Part shown: piece by piece, positions 7,689 through 16,322 of the stretch
Layout: each line of letters begins with the position of its first letter
Position numbering within the stretch: position 1 is the stretch's first letter
Source of the DNA: Kribbella sp. VKM Ac-2569
GTDB taxonomy: Bacteria; Actinomycetota; Actinomycetes; Propionibacteriales; Kribbellaceae
Direction: 5' to 3'
DNA: 64,000 nucleotides
Assembly: GCF_004216905.1 (NCBI RefSeq)
Contig: NZ_SGXJ01000001.1
Span: forward strand, 2,108,001-2,172,000
Notes under the pieces: generated by a model
Databases searched by the model: none
Told to the model about the DNA's origin: nothing
The model's input: the letters and a program-made list of their open reading frames with translations, nothing else
Made by a program: the position numbers and the translations under genes

Positions 7689-8174
7689 TCACACCGTCAG
7701 GTAGTGGCCGGGTGTCAGTGGGACGTCGGTGGTGACGAGGAGAGTTACCTGATCCCCCGAGGGCTCGACCGCGAGCACACAGACGGCAGCCTCCTGGTAC
7801 GTGCGCAGGATCGCCTCGCGGGTGACGACACCTGCAAGGACGCGCCCCACCAGCAGGAGGTCGTTGTGGCCGACGACGTCGTTCACGTCGTCGATCACGA
7901 ACACCAGCCGGTCGTCGGCGGTCGCCGGCGTGCCTTTGACCGGATACCCCGGTTCGGACGGCGGTTCGTGCTCCAGGCCCGTCATCGCGTAGTTGCCGCA
8001 GCGGGCGCACATGAACCCGTCGCCGATCGACATGTCGTCCTCGGCGCCGTACATGTCCTGGAGGCATTCATGTGCCTGTTCGTCCGTGCAGCACGGTTCG
8101 GTGCCGCCGTGGCGATAGCAGGTGCATGCCTCGCGTTCGGGGCAGTAGTAGGCCAGCGGGCAGCAGTACTTCAC
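7689..8174 (-). CDS. cysteine-rich protein of unknown function, last gene of nitrate operon
   Basis: I do not recognise this 161-residue protein. The first 60 residues hold ten cysteines (C4, C5, C11, C17, C19, C28, C29, C37, C56, C59, counted from the GTG at 8174), with pairs CC, CTC, CC and CARC that could bind a metal or Fe-S cluster. The rest is cysteine-poor and looks like a small alpha/beta domain (RLVFVIDDVNDVVGHNDLL). The GTG at 8174 overlaps the upstream stop as GTGA, which decides the start over an in-frame TTG two codons earlier. Its place after the siroheme chelatase suggests help with cofactor or iron-sulfur supply for nitrite reductase, but that is inference. Confidence 0.75.
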   Translation of the reverse strand: MKYCCPLAYYCPEREACTCYRHGGTEPCCTDEQAHECLQDMYGAEDDMSIGDGFMCARCGNYAMTGLEHEPPSEPGYPVKGTPATADDRLVFVIDDVNDVVGHNDLLLVGRVLAGVVTREAILRTYQEAAVCVLAVEPSGDQVTLLVTTDVPLTPGHYLTV

Positions 8175-8863
8175 GCGCAAGACGATAGAGCAGACAGACG
8201 GCTGACGGCTTCCTCGTAGCGGTGCAGGGCGAGGGTAGCGAGGCGGGGGTCGGGGCCCAAGGGTGGGGAGACGGGGTGCGGGGCTGCGAGGTGGCGGGCG
8301 TGGTTGGCGAAGAAGCCGGGGGCTAGGAGGTACGTCGCTACGGCGACGCGGCCCGGGGTTCGGGCGAGGACGGTTGGGAGGCGTTCGCCGGCTCCGGAGA
8401 GGTAGCCGATCGTCACCGGCCGGTCGATGCGGTCTGCCAACAGCGCGGCTGTCTCCGCGCAGTCGAGGAGCGCTCGGGGGTCGGAGGACCCGGCCGCGGC
8501 CAGGACTACCCGGTCGATGCGGGACAGGTTGCCGAGGCGGTCGGCGAGGATCTCGACCAGCACGGGATCAGGACCAAGGGCACTGGCCGCATGAACTCGC
8601 CCGGGGTAGCGCTGAGCTTCGGCCGCAACGTCGACGTACACGTGATAGCCAGAACTCAGCAGAAGCGGTACGACGACAGCGTCCGAGGCATCCGTGGTGA
8701 TGCGACGAACAAGAGACGGAAGCGCCGGCGTCAGCAGATCAACAAACCCCAATGAAATAGGAAGATCCGGCCGTTGACGAGCCATCTCCCGAACCAGTTC
8801 GTGCACCACCCGGATCCCGCGCGGATCCGCCGTACCGTGGGCTACTGCCACAAGATCAGTCAT
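8171..8863 (-). CDS. sirohydrochlorin ferrochelatase-like protein (CbiX/SirB family)
   Basis: The 230-residue protein is a two-domain chelatase. The first domain starts VAVAHGTADPRG, with the metal-binding His of AHG, and continues VVPLLLSSGYHVYVDV, with the second active-site His. The second half repeats the fold (VVLAAAGSSDPRALLD, then VATYLLAPGFFANH). It inserts Fe2+ into sirohydrochlorin to give siroheme, the cofactor of NirB encoded upstream in the same operon. Both junctions overlap by 4 bases. An isolated cobalt-chelatase role in B12 synthesis is the alternative, but the location favours siroheme. Confidence 0.85.
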   Translation of the reverse strand: MTDLVAVAHGTADPRGIRVVHELVREMARQRPDLPISLGFVDLLTPALPSLVRRITTDASDAVVVPLLLSSGYHVYVDVAAEAQRYPGRVHAASALGPDPVLVEILADRLGNLSRIDRVVLAAAGSSDPRALLDCAETAALLADRIDRPVTIGYLSGAGERLPTVLARTPGRVAVATYLLAPGFFANHARHLAAPHPVSPPLGPDPRLATLALHRYEEAVSRLSALSSCA

Positions 8864-9987
8864 GTCGGAACTCCCGCAGGCTCAACGGCCAACCGATAAC
8901 CGCGACGGACAACCGTGCGCACCAACTCAGGACGCCCGACAGCAGTCCGCAAGCGGTTGACCGTCACCTCGACAGCATGAACGTCCTCCGCACCAGGCAG
9001 GACTGCCAGCAACTCAGGACGCGACACCACATCTCCCCCGGCCGCGACCAGCGCCGCCAGGACAGCACGCGGCCCAGGACCGAGCGGCAGTACGACGCCG
9101 TCCAGCACCGCCGCGCCGCCTCGGATCACCAACTGGCCGAACGCCGTCTCGATGGACCGCGCGTTGTCGTCGGTGAGTCGATCGGTCACGATCCGGATCA
9201 GCGCACCCAACCGGTACCGGTCCGGCACCAACGGGTCCAGTCCCAACGCCCCGAACGGTCCCGCGGTCACCGGACCGACGCAGGCGTTCAGCACCCGCCC
9301 GGTCCGCAGCGCCGACGTGAGGTCGTCGTACTGCCCGTTCAACGCCGCCGCGTCGAGCATCGCCTGCGCACCCGGCGCCGACGTGTGTACGACGGCGTCG
9401 ACGGTCCCCGCGCACACCTGCGAGATCATCCGCTCCACGACAGCCGCATCGGGAGCCGGACCCCACCGGTACACCTCCAGCCCACGCACCGACCCGCCGG
9501 CCGACCGCAACGCCTCCTGCAACGCAGGATCCGACAGCCCATGCAGCTGTACGACGATCTTCCGCCCCACAACGCCTTGCGTGCGCAGCCATTCGACCAC
9601 TTCGGCCGTCGTCTCCGACCGCGCCGACCAGTGCTCGACCAGCCCGGCCGCGCGGATCGCTCCACGCGCCTTAGGACCGCGCGCGAGGATCCGCGACTGC
9701 TCCAACGTGCCCAGCAGGTCCGCGGCGAGACCGGCGGTGTCGGCCGCCTCGATCCAGCCGCGGAACCCGACCGCGGTGGTGACCACGACGTCGTCCGGCG
9801 GGTTCGCGATCACCCGCCGGGTCGCCTCGATCAGCGCGTGGTCGTCGGCGACCGGCACGATCTGCAGCGTCGGCGCGTGCAGCACCTTCGCACCGCGCCG
9901 CTCGAACGACGCGATCAGGTCCTCCGCACGCCGATGCGCCGTGATGGCGATCGTGCAGCCGCTCAGCGGCCCCGGCCTAGTAGTCAC
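8860..9987 (-). CDS. nnaR: NnaR-type nitrate regulator: HemD-like domain plus OmpR-type winged helix
   Basis: A 375-residue two-part protein. Residues ~1-265 resemble uroporphyrinogen-III synthase (TIAITAHRRAEDLIASFERR, VVTTAVGFRGWIEAA, VVHTSAPGAQAML). Residues ~280-370 form an OmpR/PhoB-type winged helix (ELLAVLPGAEDVHAVEVTVN, then RLRTA and VRTVVRRGYRLAV). This fusion matches NnaR, which activates nitrate/nitrite assimilation genes with GlnR in Streptomyces and Mycobacterium. The HemD part may sense a tetrapyrrole or keep synthase activity. The GTG start overlaps the nirD stop by 11 bases, so the regulator is made from the operon it probably controls, giving feedback. Name assigned from architecture and context. 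Confidence 0.85.
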   Translation of the reverse strand: MTTRPGPLSGCTIAITAHRRAEDLIASFERRGAKVLHAPTLQIVPVADDHALIEATRRVIANPPDDVVVTTAVGFRGWIEAADTAGLAADLLGTLEQSRILARGPKARGAIRAAGLVEHWSARSETTAEVVEWLRTQGVVGRKIVVQLHGLSDPALQEALRSAGGSVRGLEVYRWGPAPDAAVVERMISQVCAGTVDAVVHTSAPGAQAMLDAAALNGQYDDLTSALRTGRVLNACVGPVTAGPFGALGLDPLVPDRYRLGALIRIVTDRLTDDNARSIETAFGQLVIRGGAAVLDGVVLPLGPGPRAVLAALVAAGGDVVSRPELLAVLPGAEDVHAVEVTVNRLRTAVGRPELVRTVVRRGYRLAVEPAGVPT

Positions 9988-10321
9988 CTGGACCCACCAC
10001 GACCTGTCCGTCGACGATCTCGACCGGGTACACCGGCAGCGACACCTCCGGGTCGTCCAGGCACGCCCCGGTACGCAGATCGAAGACCTGCTTGAACATC
10101 GGCGACGCCACCGTCGGTACGTCGCCGCGGCTGCCGACGATGCCTCGCGACATCACGTTCGCCCCGCTGAAGGGATCCTGGTTGCCGATGGCAAACACCT
10201 CGTTGTCGTGGGTGCGGAACAACGCGATCTGCACGTCCCCGAGCAGGGCAGCGACCCCACGCTCCGGCAGCAGTGCCTCGAACGCGCAGACCACCGTGTG
10301 CCCGACACTGGTCATGGTCAT
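9977..10321 (-). CDS. nirD: nitrite reductase (NADH) small subunit
   Basis: The 114-residue protein is the Rieske-fold partner of NirB. It shows the NirD signature IGNQDPFSGANVMSRGIVGS and SPMFKQVFDLRTGACLDDP. The Cys-x-His pairs of true Rieske proteins are absent, as is normal for NirD, so it holds no cluster. With NirB it reduces nitrite to ammonium in the cytosol. The ATG at 10321 overlaps the stop of the nasB::nirB gene as ATGA, and this fixes the start. Confidence 0.93.
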   Translation of the reverse strand: MTMTSVGHTVVCAFEALLPERGVAALLGDVQIALFRTHDNEVFAIGNQDPFSGANVMSRGIVGSRGDVPTVASPMFKQVFDLRTGACLDDPEVSLPVYPVEIVDGQVVVGPGDY

Positions 10322-13300
10322 CGACGTACCTCCAATCGGGGGCCGGCCAGCAGCACCGGCTCCAGCTGCCCGCGTTCGGCCGAGGTGGCCGGGCGCGGCT
10401 GGTTGCGCTCGACCACGTACCGCAGGTCGGCGTCGGGCTGGTCCGGCGCGTTCACGAACGACACGAACCGGGCCAGCTTGCCGGGATCGTTCAGCGTCGC
10501 CTGCCACTCGTCGACGTACGAGTCGACGTGCTTGGCCATCGCCGCGTCCAGGTCGGCGGCGATCCCGAGGCTGTCCTCGAGTACGACGGCGCGCACGTGA
10601 TCGAGGCCGCCCTCGAGCTCGCGCATCCACACCGCCGTCCGCTGCAGGCGATCGCCGGTGCGGATGTAGTACATGAGGAAACGGTCGATCGCCTGGAACA
10701 GCTCCTCGTCGGTCAGATCCGAGGCGAGCAGCTCGGCGTGCCGCGGCGTCATACCGCCGTTGCCGCCGACGTACAGGTTCCAGCCCTTCTCGGTCGCGAT
10801 CACGCCGACGTCCTTGCCGCGCGCCTCCGCACACTCCCGCGCACAGCCGGAGACACCGAGCTTGAGCTTGTGCGGCGACCGCAGCCCGCGGTACCGCAGC
10901 TCCAGCGCGATCGCCATCCCGACCGAGTCCTGTACGCCGTACCGGCACCAGGTCGACCCGACGCACGACTTCACGGTCCGCAGCGCCTTGCCGTACGCAT
11001 GTCCCGACTCGAAGCCCGCGTCCACCAAGCGCGTCCAGATCGCCGGCAGCTGCTCGATCCGGGCCCCGAACAGGTCGACCCGCTGGCCGCCGGTGATCTT
11101 CGTGTAGAGCCCGAAGTCGCGCGCCACCTCGCCGATCGTGATCAGTCCCTCCGGCGTGATCTCACCGCCGGGGATCCGCGGTACGACGGAGTACGTGCCG
11201 TCCTTCTGCATGTTGGCCATGACGTGGTCGTTGGTGTCCTGCAGCGTCGCGCGCTCGCCCTCGAGCACGTGACCGGCCGGGTCCAGACTCGCCAGGATGG
11301 AGCCGACCACCGGCTTGCAGATGTCGCACCCGCGACCGGTGCCGTGCCGCTCGACGATCTCGCTGAATGTTCGCAGCTCGGTGATCCGGACGACGTCGAA
11401 CAGCTCGGCCCTCGACAGCGCGAAGTGCTCACACAGCGCCTTGCTGACCTCGACTCCGGCCTTGGTGAGCTCGGTGTTGAGGAGATTCTTGACGATCGGC
11501 AGACACGATCCGCACGACGTACCGGCCTTGGTCTGCCCGCACACTGACTTGATGTCGCTGCAGCCCTCGTCGCGGACCGCGCAGCGGATCGTGCCCGCGG
11601 ACACGTTGTTGCACGAGCACACCGGCGCGTCGTCGGGCAGCTCGAGCTGCACCGGACCGGCACCCTCGGGCAGCAGGAAGGCCGCCGGGTCCGCGCCGAG
11701 CTCCCGGCCGACCATCGGCCGCAGTCCGGAGTACGCCGACGCGTCGCCGACCAGGATGCCGCCGAGCAGGGTACGGGCGTCGTCGGACAGCACGAGCTTC
11801 TTGTAGACACCGGCCACCGGGTCGGCGTACACGATGTCCAGCGCTCCCTCGGTGGCGCCGAACGCGTCACCGAAGCTCGCGACGTCGACGCCGAGCAGCT
11901 TCAGCTTCGTCGACGTGTCCGCGCCCGGGAACGTCGCCTCGCCGCCGAGCAACCGGTCGGCAACGATCTCGGCCATCGTGTAGCCGGGGGCGATCAGGCC
12001 CCACACGCGCCCTTCGATACAAGCGACTTCGCCGATCGCCCAGACACCAGGAACGGACGTACGGCAGGCTTCGTCGACCACGACACCGCCGCGCTCGCCG
12101 ATCTGCAGACCGGCTTCACGGCCGAGCTCGTCACGCGGCCGGACACCGGCCGCGAAGACCACCACGTCGGCCGGCAGATCGGGGCCGTCGGCAACGCCCA
12201 TCGCGCGGGCCGCACCTTGCGAGGTGAGCTTCACGCGCTGACACGCCGTCCCGGTCAGTACGTCGACGTCGAGGCCCTCGATCAGCCGGGCCAGCGCGGA
12301 ACCGCCGCCCTCGTCGACCTGCAGCGGCATCAGCCGCGGCGCGAACTCGACGACCTTGGTGCCGGCGCCGAGCGCCCGCAGCGCGCCGGCCGCTTCCAGA
12401 CCGAGCAGACCACCGCCGACGACGACGCCGTTGACGTCCTTGCCTTCGCTCTTCAGCCGCTCGACGTACACGCGCAGCGCGGCGACGTCGTCGATGGTTC
12501 GGTAGACGAAACAGCCCTGTGCATCGTTGTTCTTCACCGGCGGGACGAACGCCGCAGAGCCGGTCGCCAGGACGAGTTCGTCGTACCCGACCTGTTCGCC
12601 ACGCGCTGTGGTGACGGTCTTCGCCGTGGTGTCGATCGACGTGATCTGCACGCCCTTGCGGAGGTTGACCGCCGGGTCGTCCCAGAGGTCCGGGTCGCCG
12701 AGCGACAGGTCCTGCGGGTCGCGGCCGGAGAAGTAACTGGTCAGCGCGACCCGGTCGTACGGGAGCCGCGGCTCCTCGCCGAAGACCGTGATCCGGTAGC
12801 CGACCTCCGTGTCGCGCTGCCGCAGCGCCTCGACCAGGCGGTGCGCGACCATACCCCCACCGACCACCACCACGTGCTTGGCCTTGTTCAGCTCTGCCAT
12901 CGTCGCCCTCCTGCTCGGGACTGGTTCGGTCTCGCCGCGCCGGAAGCGGTCGAGCAGTTCGCCGACGGCGCCGGTGCAGCTTCCGCACCCGGTCGTCGCC
13001 CGCGTCGTGGCGGCGATGCCGGCGACACTGTCGGCACCCCCACGCCAGGCCGCTTCGATCGCGACCCTGGTGACGCCGTTGCACCTGCACACGGTCGCCA
13101 CTTTCTTCTTGGGTACAACGTTTTCCGCGAGCAGCCCGTCCGCGACCACCGGCGTACCCCGGTCCGCCAGGAGCACCAGCTCCGCGGCGACCTCCGGCGC
13201 ACCGACCGCCACCGCCGACCGGACCACGCCGTCCCGCAGAACGGCCCGCACATACCGCGTCTCGTCCTCGAGCCGAACCACTGCCCCGTCTTCGTCCTTG

Positions 13301-14205
13301 TCGCCAAGAACAAGCAGGTCAAGGCCGCCGGCCGTCACGCGCACAACCTCGTAGTCAGGTAGCTGCGCCGTCTCGTTGATCAGGTGCTTCGCCAGCGCCT
13401 CGGCCTGGTTCCACGCGGAGTCGACGGTGCCGGTGATGCGCCCGTCGATCTCGGCACAGTCGCCGATCGCGTGCACCCGAGGGTCGTCCGGGCTGGTCAG
13501 CGTGTTGTCCACGACGATCCCGTCGCGCACCGTCAGGCCGGTTGCCAGGTCGGTGCGAGCCCGGACACCGCACGCGACGACCAGCAGGTCGCCGAACACC
13601 TGGCGGCCGTTCCGCAGCCTGAGGGCGCGGAAACGGCCGTTCTTTGTTTCCGTTCCGTCGAGTTCCGTGTTGAGGAGGACCTCGACGCCGAGCCGCCGGA
13701 CCGCGCGTGTGACGCGACGTCCGGCCGATGCGCGGATCGTCTTGTCCAGCAGGGTTTCACCGTCGTGCACCAACGTGACCGCGACTCCACGTTCACGCAG
13801 CGCACAAGCCGTCTCGACTCCGAGCACCCCGCCGCCGAGGACGACGGCCCGCCGGGCCGCGCCTGTTGCCGCGACCAGCGCCCGTGCGTCGTCCGCGGAC
13901 CTCAGCAGCTGCCCGCCCTCGATGCCCTTCGGAACCACCGGCACCGCACCGGTCGCGAACACCAACCGGTCGTACGGGTGCTCCCGGCCACCGTCGTCGG
14001 TAACCACCTGTCGTACCCGATCGACCGCCACCACGCGCGTTACCGGCTCGTTGCCGATAGCAACGTCCGCACGACCCGCGACGTACTCGGTCAGCCGGCC
14101 CCGGTTGTACGACGGCTCGTCGCCCAGGACCGTGACGTCGTACGACGGCAACAGATCTGCCAGCCGCCGGCCGGCCATTCCACCGCCGATGATCACTACT
14201 CTCAT
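10318..14205 (-). CDS. nirB: nasB::nirB fusion: nitrate reductase electron-transfer flavoprotein joined to nitrite reductase large subunit
   Basis: One uninterrupted frame of 1295 residues. Residues ~1-435 are an FAD/NAD(P) oxidoreductase (VVIIGGGMAGRRLADLLPS; VVLGGGVLGVETACALRE) ending in a BFD-type [2Fe-2S] site (CRCN then TGCGSC), as in the NasB/NasC subunit that feeds assimilatory nitrate reductase. Residues 436-1295 are a full-length NirB (860 residues): a second FAD/NAD module, BFD sites (CSCNN, CGSC and CDIC), and the siroheme/[4Fe-4S] motif SCVGSTWCRYG with VSGCARECAEA. The start at 14205 is set by an ATGA overlap with nasA; an upstream in-frame start at 14256 lies inside nasA and is rejected. 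NirB alone could also start at M436 (see the internal ribosome site). NirB normally begins its own gene, so this fusion is unusual. Confidence 0.85.
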   Translation of the reverse strand: MRVVIIGGGMAGRRLADLLPSYDVTVLGDEPSYNRGRLTEYVAGRADVAIGNEPVTRVVAVDRVRQVVTDDGGREHPYDRLVFATGAVPVVPKGIEGGQLLRSADDARALVAATGAARRAVVLGGGVLGVETACALRERGVAVTLVHDGETLLDKTIRASAGRRVTRAVRRLGVEVLLNTELDGTETKNGRFRALRLRNGRQVFGDLLVVACGVRARTDLATGLTVRDGIVVDNTLTSPDDPRVHAIGDCAEIDGRITGTVDSAWNQAEALAKHLINETAQLPDYEVVRVTAGGLDLLVLGDKDEDGAVVRLEDETRYVRAVLRDGVVRSAVAVGAPEVAAELVLLADRGTPVVADGLLAENVVPKKKVATVCRCNGVTRVAIEAAWRGGADSVAGIAATTRATTGCGSCTGAVGELLDRFRRGETEPVPSRRATMAELNKAKHVVVVGGGMVAHRLVEALRQRDTEVGYRITVFGEEPRLPYDRVALTSYFSGRDPQDLSLGDPDLWDDPAVNLRKGVQITSIDTTAKTVTTARGEQVGYDELVLATGSAAFVPPVKNNDAQGCFVYRTIDDVAALRVYVERLKSEGKDVNGVVVGGGLLGLEAAGALRALGAGTKVVEFAPRLMPLQVDEGGGSALARLIEGLDVDVLTGTACQRVKLTSQGAARAMGVADGPDLPADVVVFAAGVRPRDELGREAGLQIGERGGVVVDEACRTSVPGVWAIGEVACIEGRVWGLIAPGYTMAEIVADRLLGGEATFPGADTSTKLKLLGVDVASFGDAFGATEGALDIVYADPVAGVYKKLVLSDDARTLLGGILVGDASAYSGLRPMVGRELGADPAAFLLPEGAGPVQLELPDDAPVCSCNNVSAGTIRCAVRDEGCSDIKSVCGQTKAGTSCGSCLPIVKNLLNTELTKAGVEVSKALCEHFALSRAELFDVVRITELRTFSEIVERHGTGRGCDICKPVVGSILASLDPAGHVLEGERATLQDTNDHVMANMQKDGTYSVVPRIPGGEITPEGLITIGEVARDFGLYTKITGGQRVDLFGARIEQLPAIWTRLVDAGFESGHAYGKALRTVKSCVGSTWCRYGVQDSVGMAIALELRYRGLRSPHKLKLGVSGCARECAEARGKDVGVIATEKGWNLYVGGNGGMTPRHAELLASDLTDEELFQAIDRFLMYYIRTGDRLQRTAVWMRELEGGLDHVRAVVLEDSLGIAADLDAAMAKHVDSYVDEWQATLNDPGKLARFVSFVNAPDQPDADLRYVVERNQPRPATSAERGQLEPVLLAGPRLEVRR
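12907..12912 (-). promoter_or_regulatory. internal Shine-Dalgarno for nirB within the fused frame
   Basis: On the minus strand AGGAGG(G) lies 6 bases before the ATG at 12900. This is the strongest ribosome site in the operon and sits exactly where a normal nirB gene begins. It implies that free NirB may also be made, or that the fusion arose by recent loss of a stop codon. Confidence 0.7.
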
Positions 14206-16322
14206 GCCGAAACTCCCGTCGCTGGCAGAGCAGCGGCGGTGACCTCGACGGCACACGCCTTGAACTCGGGCATCCGCGACACGGGGTCGAGCGCGTCGTT
14301 GGTCAACTCGTTGACCGCCTCGGCCCCACCGAAGTGGAACGGCACGAAAACGGTGTCCGGCCGCACATCGGCCGTCACCCGAGCCGGCAGCACCATCGAC
14401 CCGCGCGCGGTCCGCAACCGCAGCGGACGCCCGTCAGCGATCCCCAACTGCGCCGCGACCCGCGGATGAATCTCGGCGTACACCTCCGGCTCGGCCTCGG
14501 CCAGCTCCGGAACCCGCCGCGTCTGCGCGCCACTCTGGTAGTGCTGCAGCAACCGCCCCGTCACCAGATAGAACGGTGCCTCCGTGCTGAGATCGTCCGC
14601 GACCGGCCGGTGGTCGACCGGTACGACGTGCGCCCGCCCGTCCGCCGTCGGAAATCCGTCGGAAAACAGCCGCGGCGTCCCCGGATGCCCTTCGTGCGGC
14701 ACCGGCCAGAACAACTCCTCTTCGGCGTCCAAGCGCTCCCAGGTGATCCCGGAGTAGTCGGCCTTCCCGCCGGCGCTCGCCCGCCGAAGCTCCTCGAACA
14801 CCTCGGCCGGATCCGTCGAAAACCCTGGTACGTCGAGCCTTTCGGCGATCCCCGCGAACACCGCGAGATCGCTCCGCACCTCACCCGGCACGGCCACCGC
14901 GGCGCGCCGCCGCAGTACCCGGCCTTCGAGGGACGTCATCGTCCCCTCCTCCTCGGCCCACTGCGTGACCGGAAAGACGACATCCGCGAGCAGTGCCGTT
15001 TCCGACGGCACAACGTCCGCGACGACCAGGAGATCGAGAGACGCCAGGCGTTCCCGGACAGACGACAGGTGCGGCGCCGACACGAGCAGGTTGCTCCCGT
15101 GCACCAGCAGCGCCTTCGGACCACCCGTCGTACCAAGGGAGTTGATGAGCTCGACCGCGCTCTTGCCCGGCCCCGGCAGCTCGTCCGGATCCACACCCCA
15201 GACACCAGCGACATACGCACGCGCCGCCGGGTCCGCGATGCTCCGGTAGCCAGGCAGCTGATCCGCCTTCTGCCCGTGCTCCCGGCCGCCTTGCCCGTTT
15301 CCCTGCCCGGTGATGCAGCCATACCCGCTGCCCAGCCGGCCCGGGAGGCCAAGCGCCAACGCGAGGTTGATGCAGGCGGTCACCGTGTCGGTGCCCTTGC
15401 TGTGCTGCTCGGCTCCGCGGCCCGTCAGGATGAACGCTCCGGCGCCACCATGCACCGGAGCAGCCGCCGCCAGGACCCGCGCGGCCCGCCGAATCGTCGC
15501 GGCCGGCACGCCGGTCACCCGCTCGGCCCGCTCCGGCCACCAGGACGCCGTCGTACGGACGAGCGCATCCGGATCATCGGTCCGCTCCTGCAGGTACGCA
15601 GTATCCGCCAGCCCTTCCTGCAGCACCACGTGGGTCAGCGAGAGCACCAACGCGAGATCGGTGCCAGGCGTCGCCTGCAGGTGAATTCCAGCGTTTTCCT
15701 CAGTCAGTCCGGCAGTTGCGGAGCGACGCGGGTCGACGACCAGAAGTCCACCCGTGTCGCGTGCGCCCTGCAGATGCGCCACCGCCGGCGGCATCGTTTC
15801 CGCGATGTTGCTGCCGACCAGAAGTACGGCTCCGGCACCACCCAGATCGGCCAGCGGAAACGGCAGTCCGCGATCGATTCCGAACGCCCGGTTCGTCGCC
15901 GCGGCCGCGGACGACATACAGAACCGGCCGTTGTAGTCCACGTTCGCCGTCTTCAGCGCCACGCGGGCGAACTTGCCCAGCGCGTACGCCTTCTCGTTCG
16001 TGAGCCCGCCGCCGCCGAACACGGCGATCGCGTCCCGCCCGTGAGCGGACTGCAACGCCTTGATCCGGTCGGAAACGAAATCCAGCGCTGCATCCCAACT
16101 CGTCTCCACCAGCTCGCCCGCGGCATTGCGGACCAGCGGCATGGTGAGCCGGTCCGGCACCGTGAGTACTTCGGGAGCCGTCCAGCCCTTACGACACAGC
16201 CCACCGCGATTAGTGGGAAAGTCGCGCGGCCGCACCTCCACTGCACCCGGTCCCGCGACCGGGTGCAGCGTGGTGGCGCACTGCAGAGCGCAGTACGGAC
16301 AATGAGTCGAGACTCCCGTCAC
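14202..16322 (-). CDS. nasA: assimilatory nitrate reductase, molybdopterin catalytic subunit
   Basis: The 706-residue protein is a molybdopterin oxidoreductase of the NasA/NarB type. The N-terminal [4Fe-4S] ligands are C8, C11, C15 and C43 (HCPYCALQC then GLCRKGW). C135 in YNGRFCMSSAA is the likely molybdenum ligand. Cofactor motifs follow (LLVGSNIAETMPPA; TGQGNGQGGREHGQKADQLP). The C-terminal MopB-dinucleotide domain contains YLVTGRLLQHYQSGAQTRRV. It has no Tat signal and so is cytosolic. It reduces nitrate to nitrite with electrons from the flavoprotein encoded next. The GTG start overlaps narK's stop as GTGA. Confidence 0.93.
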   Translation of the reverse strand: MTGVSTHCPYCALQCATTLHPVAGPGAVEVRPRDFPTNRGGLCRKGWTAPEVLTVPDRLTMPLVRNAAGELVETSWDAALDFVSDRIKALQSAHGRDAIAVFGGGGLTNEKAYALGKFARVALKTANVDYNGRFCMSSAAAATNRAFGIDRGLPFPLADLGGAGAVLLVGSNIAETMPPAVAHLQGARDTGGLLVVDPRRSATAGLTEENAGIHLQATPGTDLALVLSLTHVVLQEGLADTAYLQERTDDPDALVRTTASWWPERAERVTGVPAATIRRAARVLAAAAPVHGGAGAFILTGRGAEQHSKGTDTVTACINLALALGLPGRLGSGYGCITGQGNGQGGREHGQKADQLPGYRSIADPAARAYVAGVWGVDPDELPGPGKSAVELINSLGTTGGPKALLVHGSNLLVSAPHLSSVRERLASLDLLVVADVVPSETALLADVVFPVTQWAEEEGTMTSLEGRVLRRRAAVAVPGEVRSDLAVFAGIAERLDVPGFSTDPAEVFEELRRASAGGKADYSGITWERLDAEEELFWPVPHEGHPGTPRLFSDGFPTADGRAHVVPVDHRPVADDLSTEAPFYLVTGRLLQHYQSGAQTRRVPELAEAEPEVYAEIHPRVAAQLGIADGRPLRLRTARGSMVLPARVTADVRPDTVFVPFHFGGAEAVNELTNDALDPVSRMPEFKACAVEVTAAALPATGVSA

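Noticed and set aside
14206..14256. Upstream in-frame start for the nasB::nirB gene
   Set aside because: It would add 17 residues inside nasA; the ATGA overlap at 14205 and the FAD box right after that Met support the shorter form.
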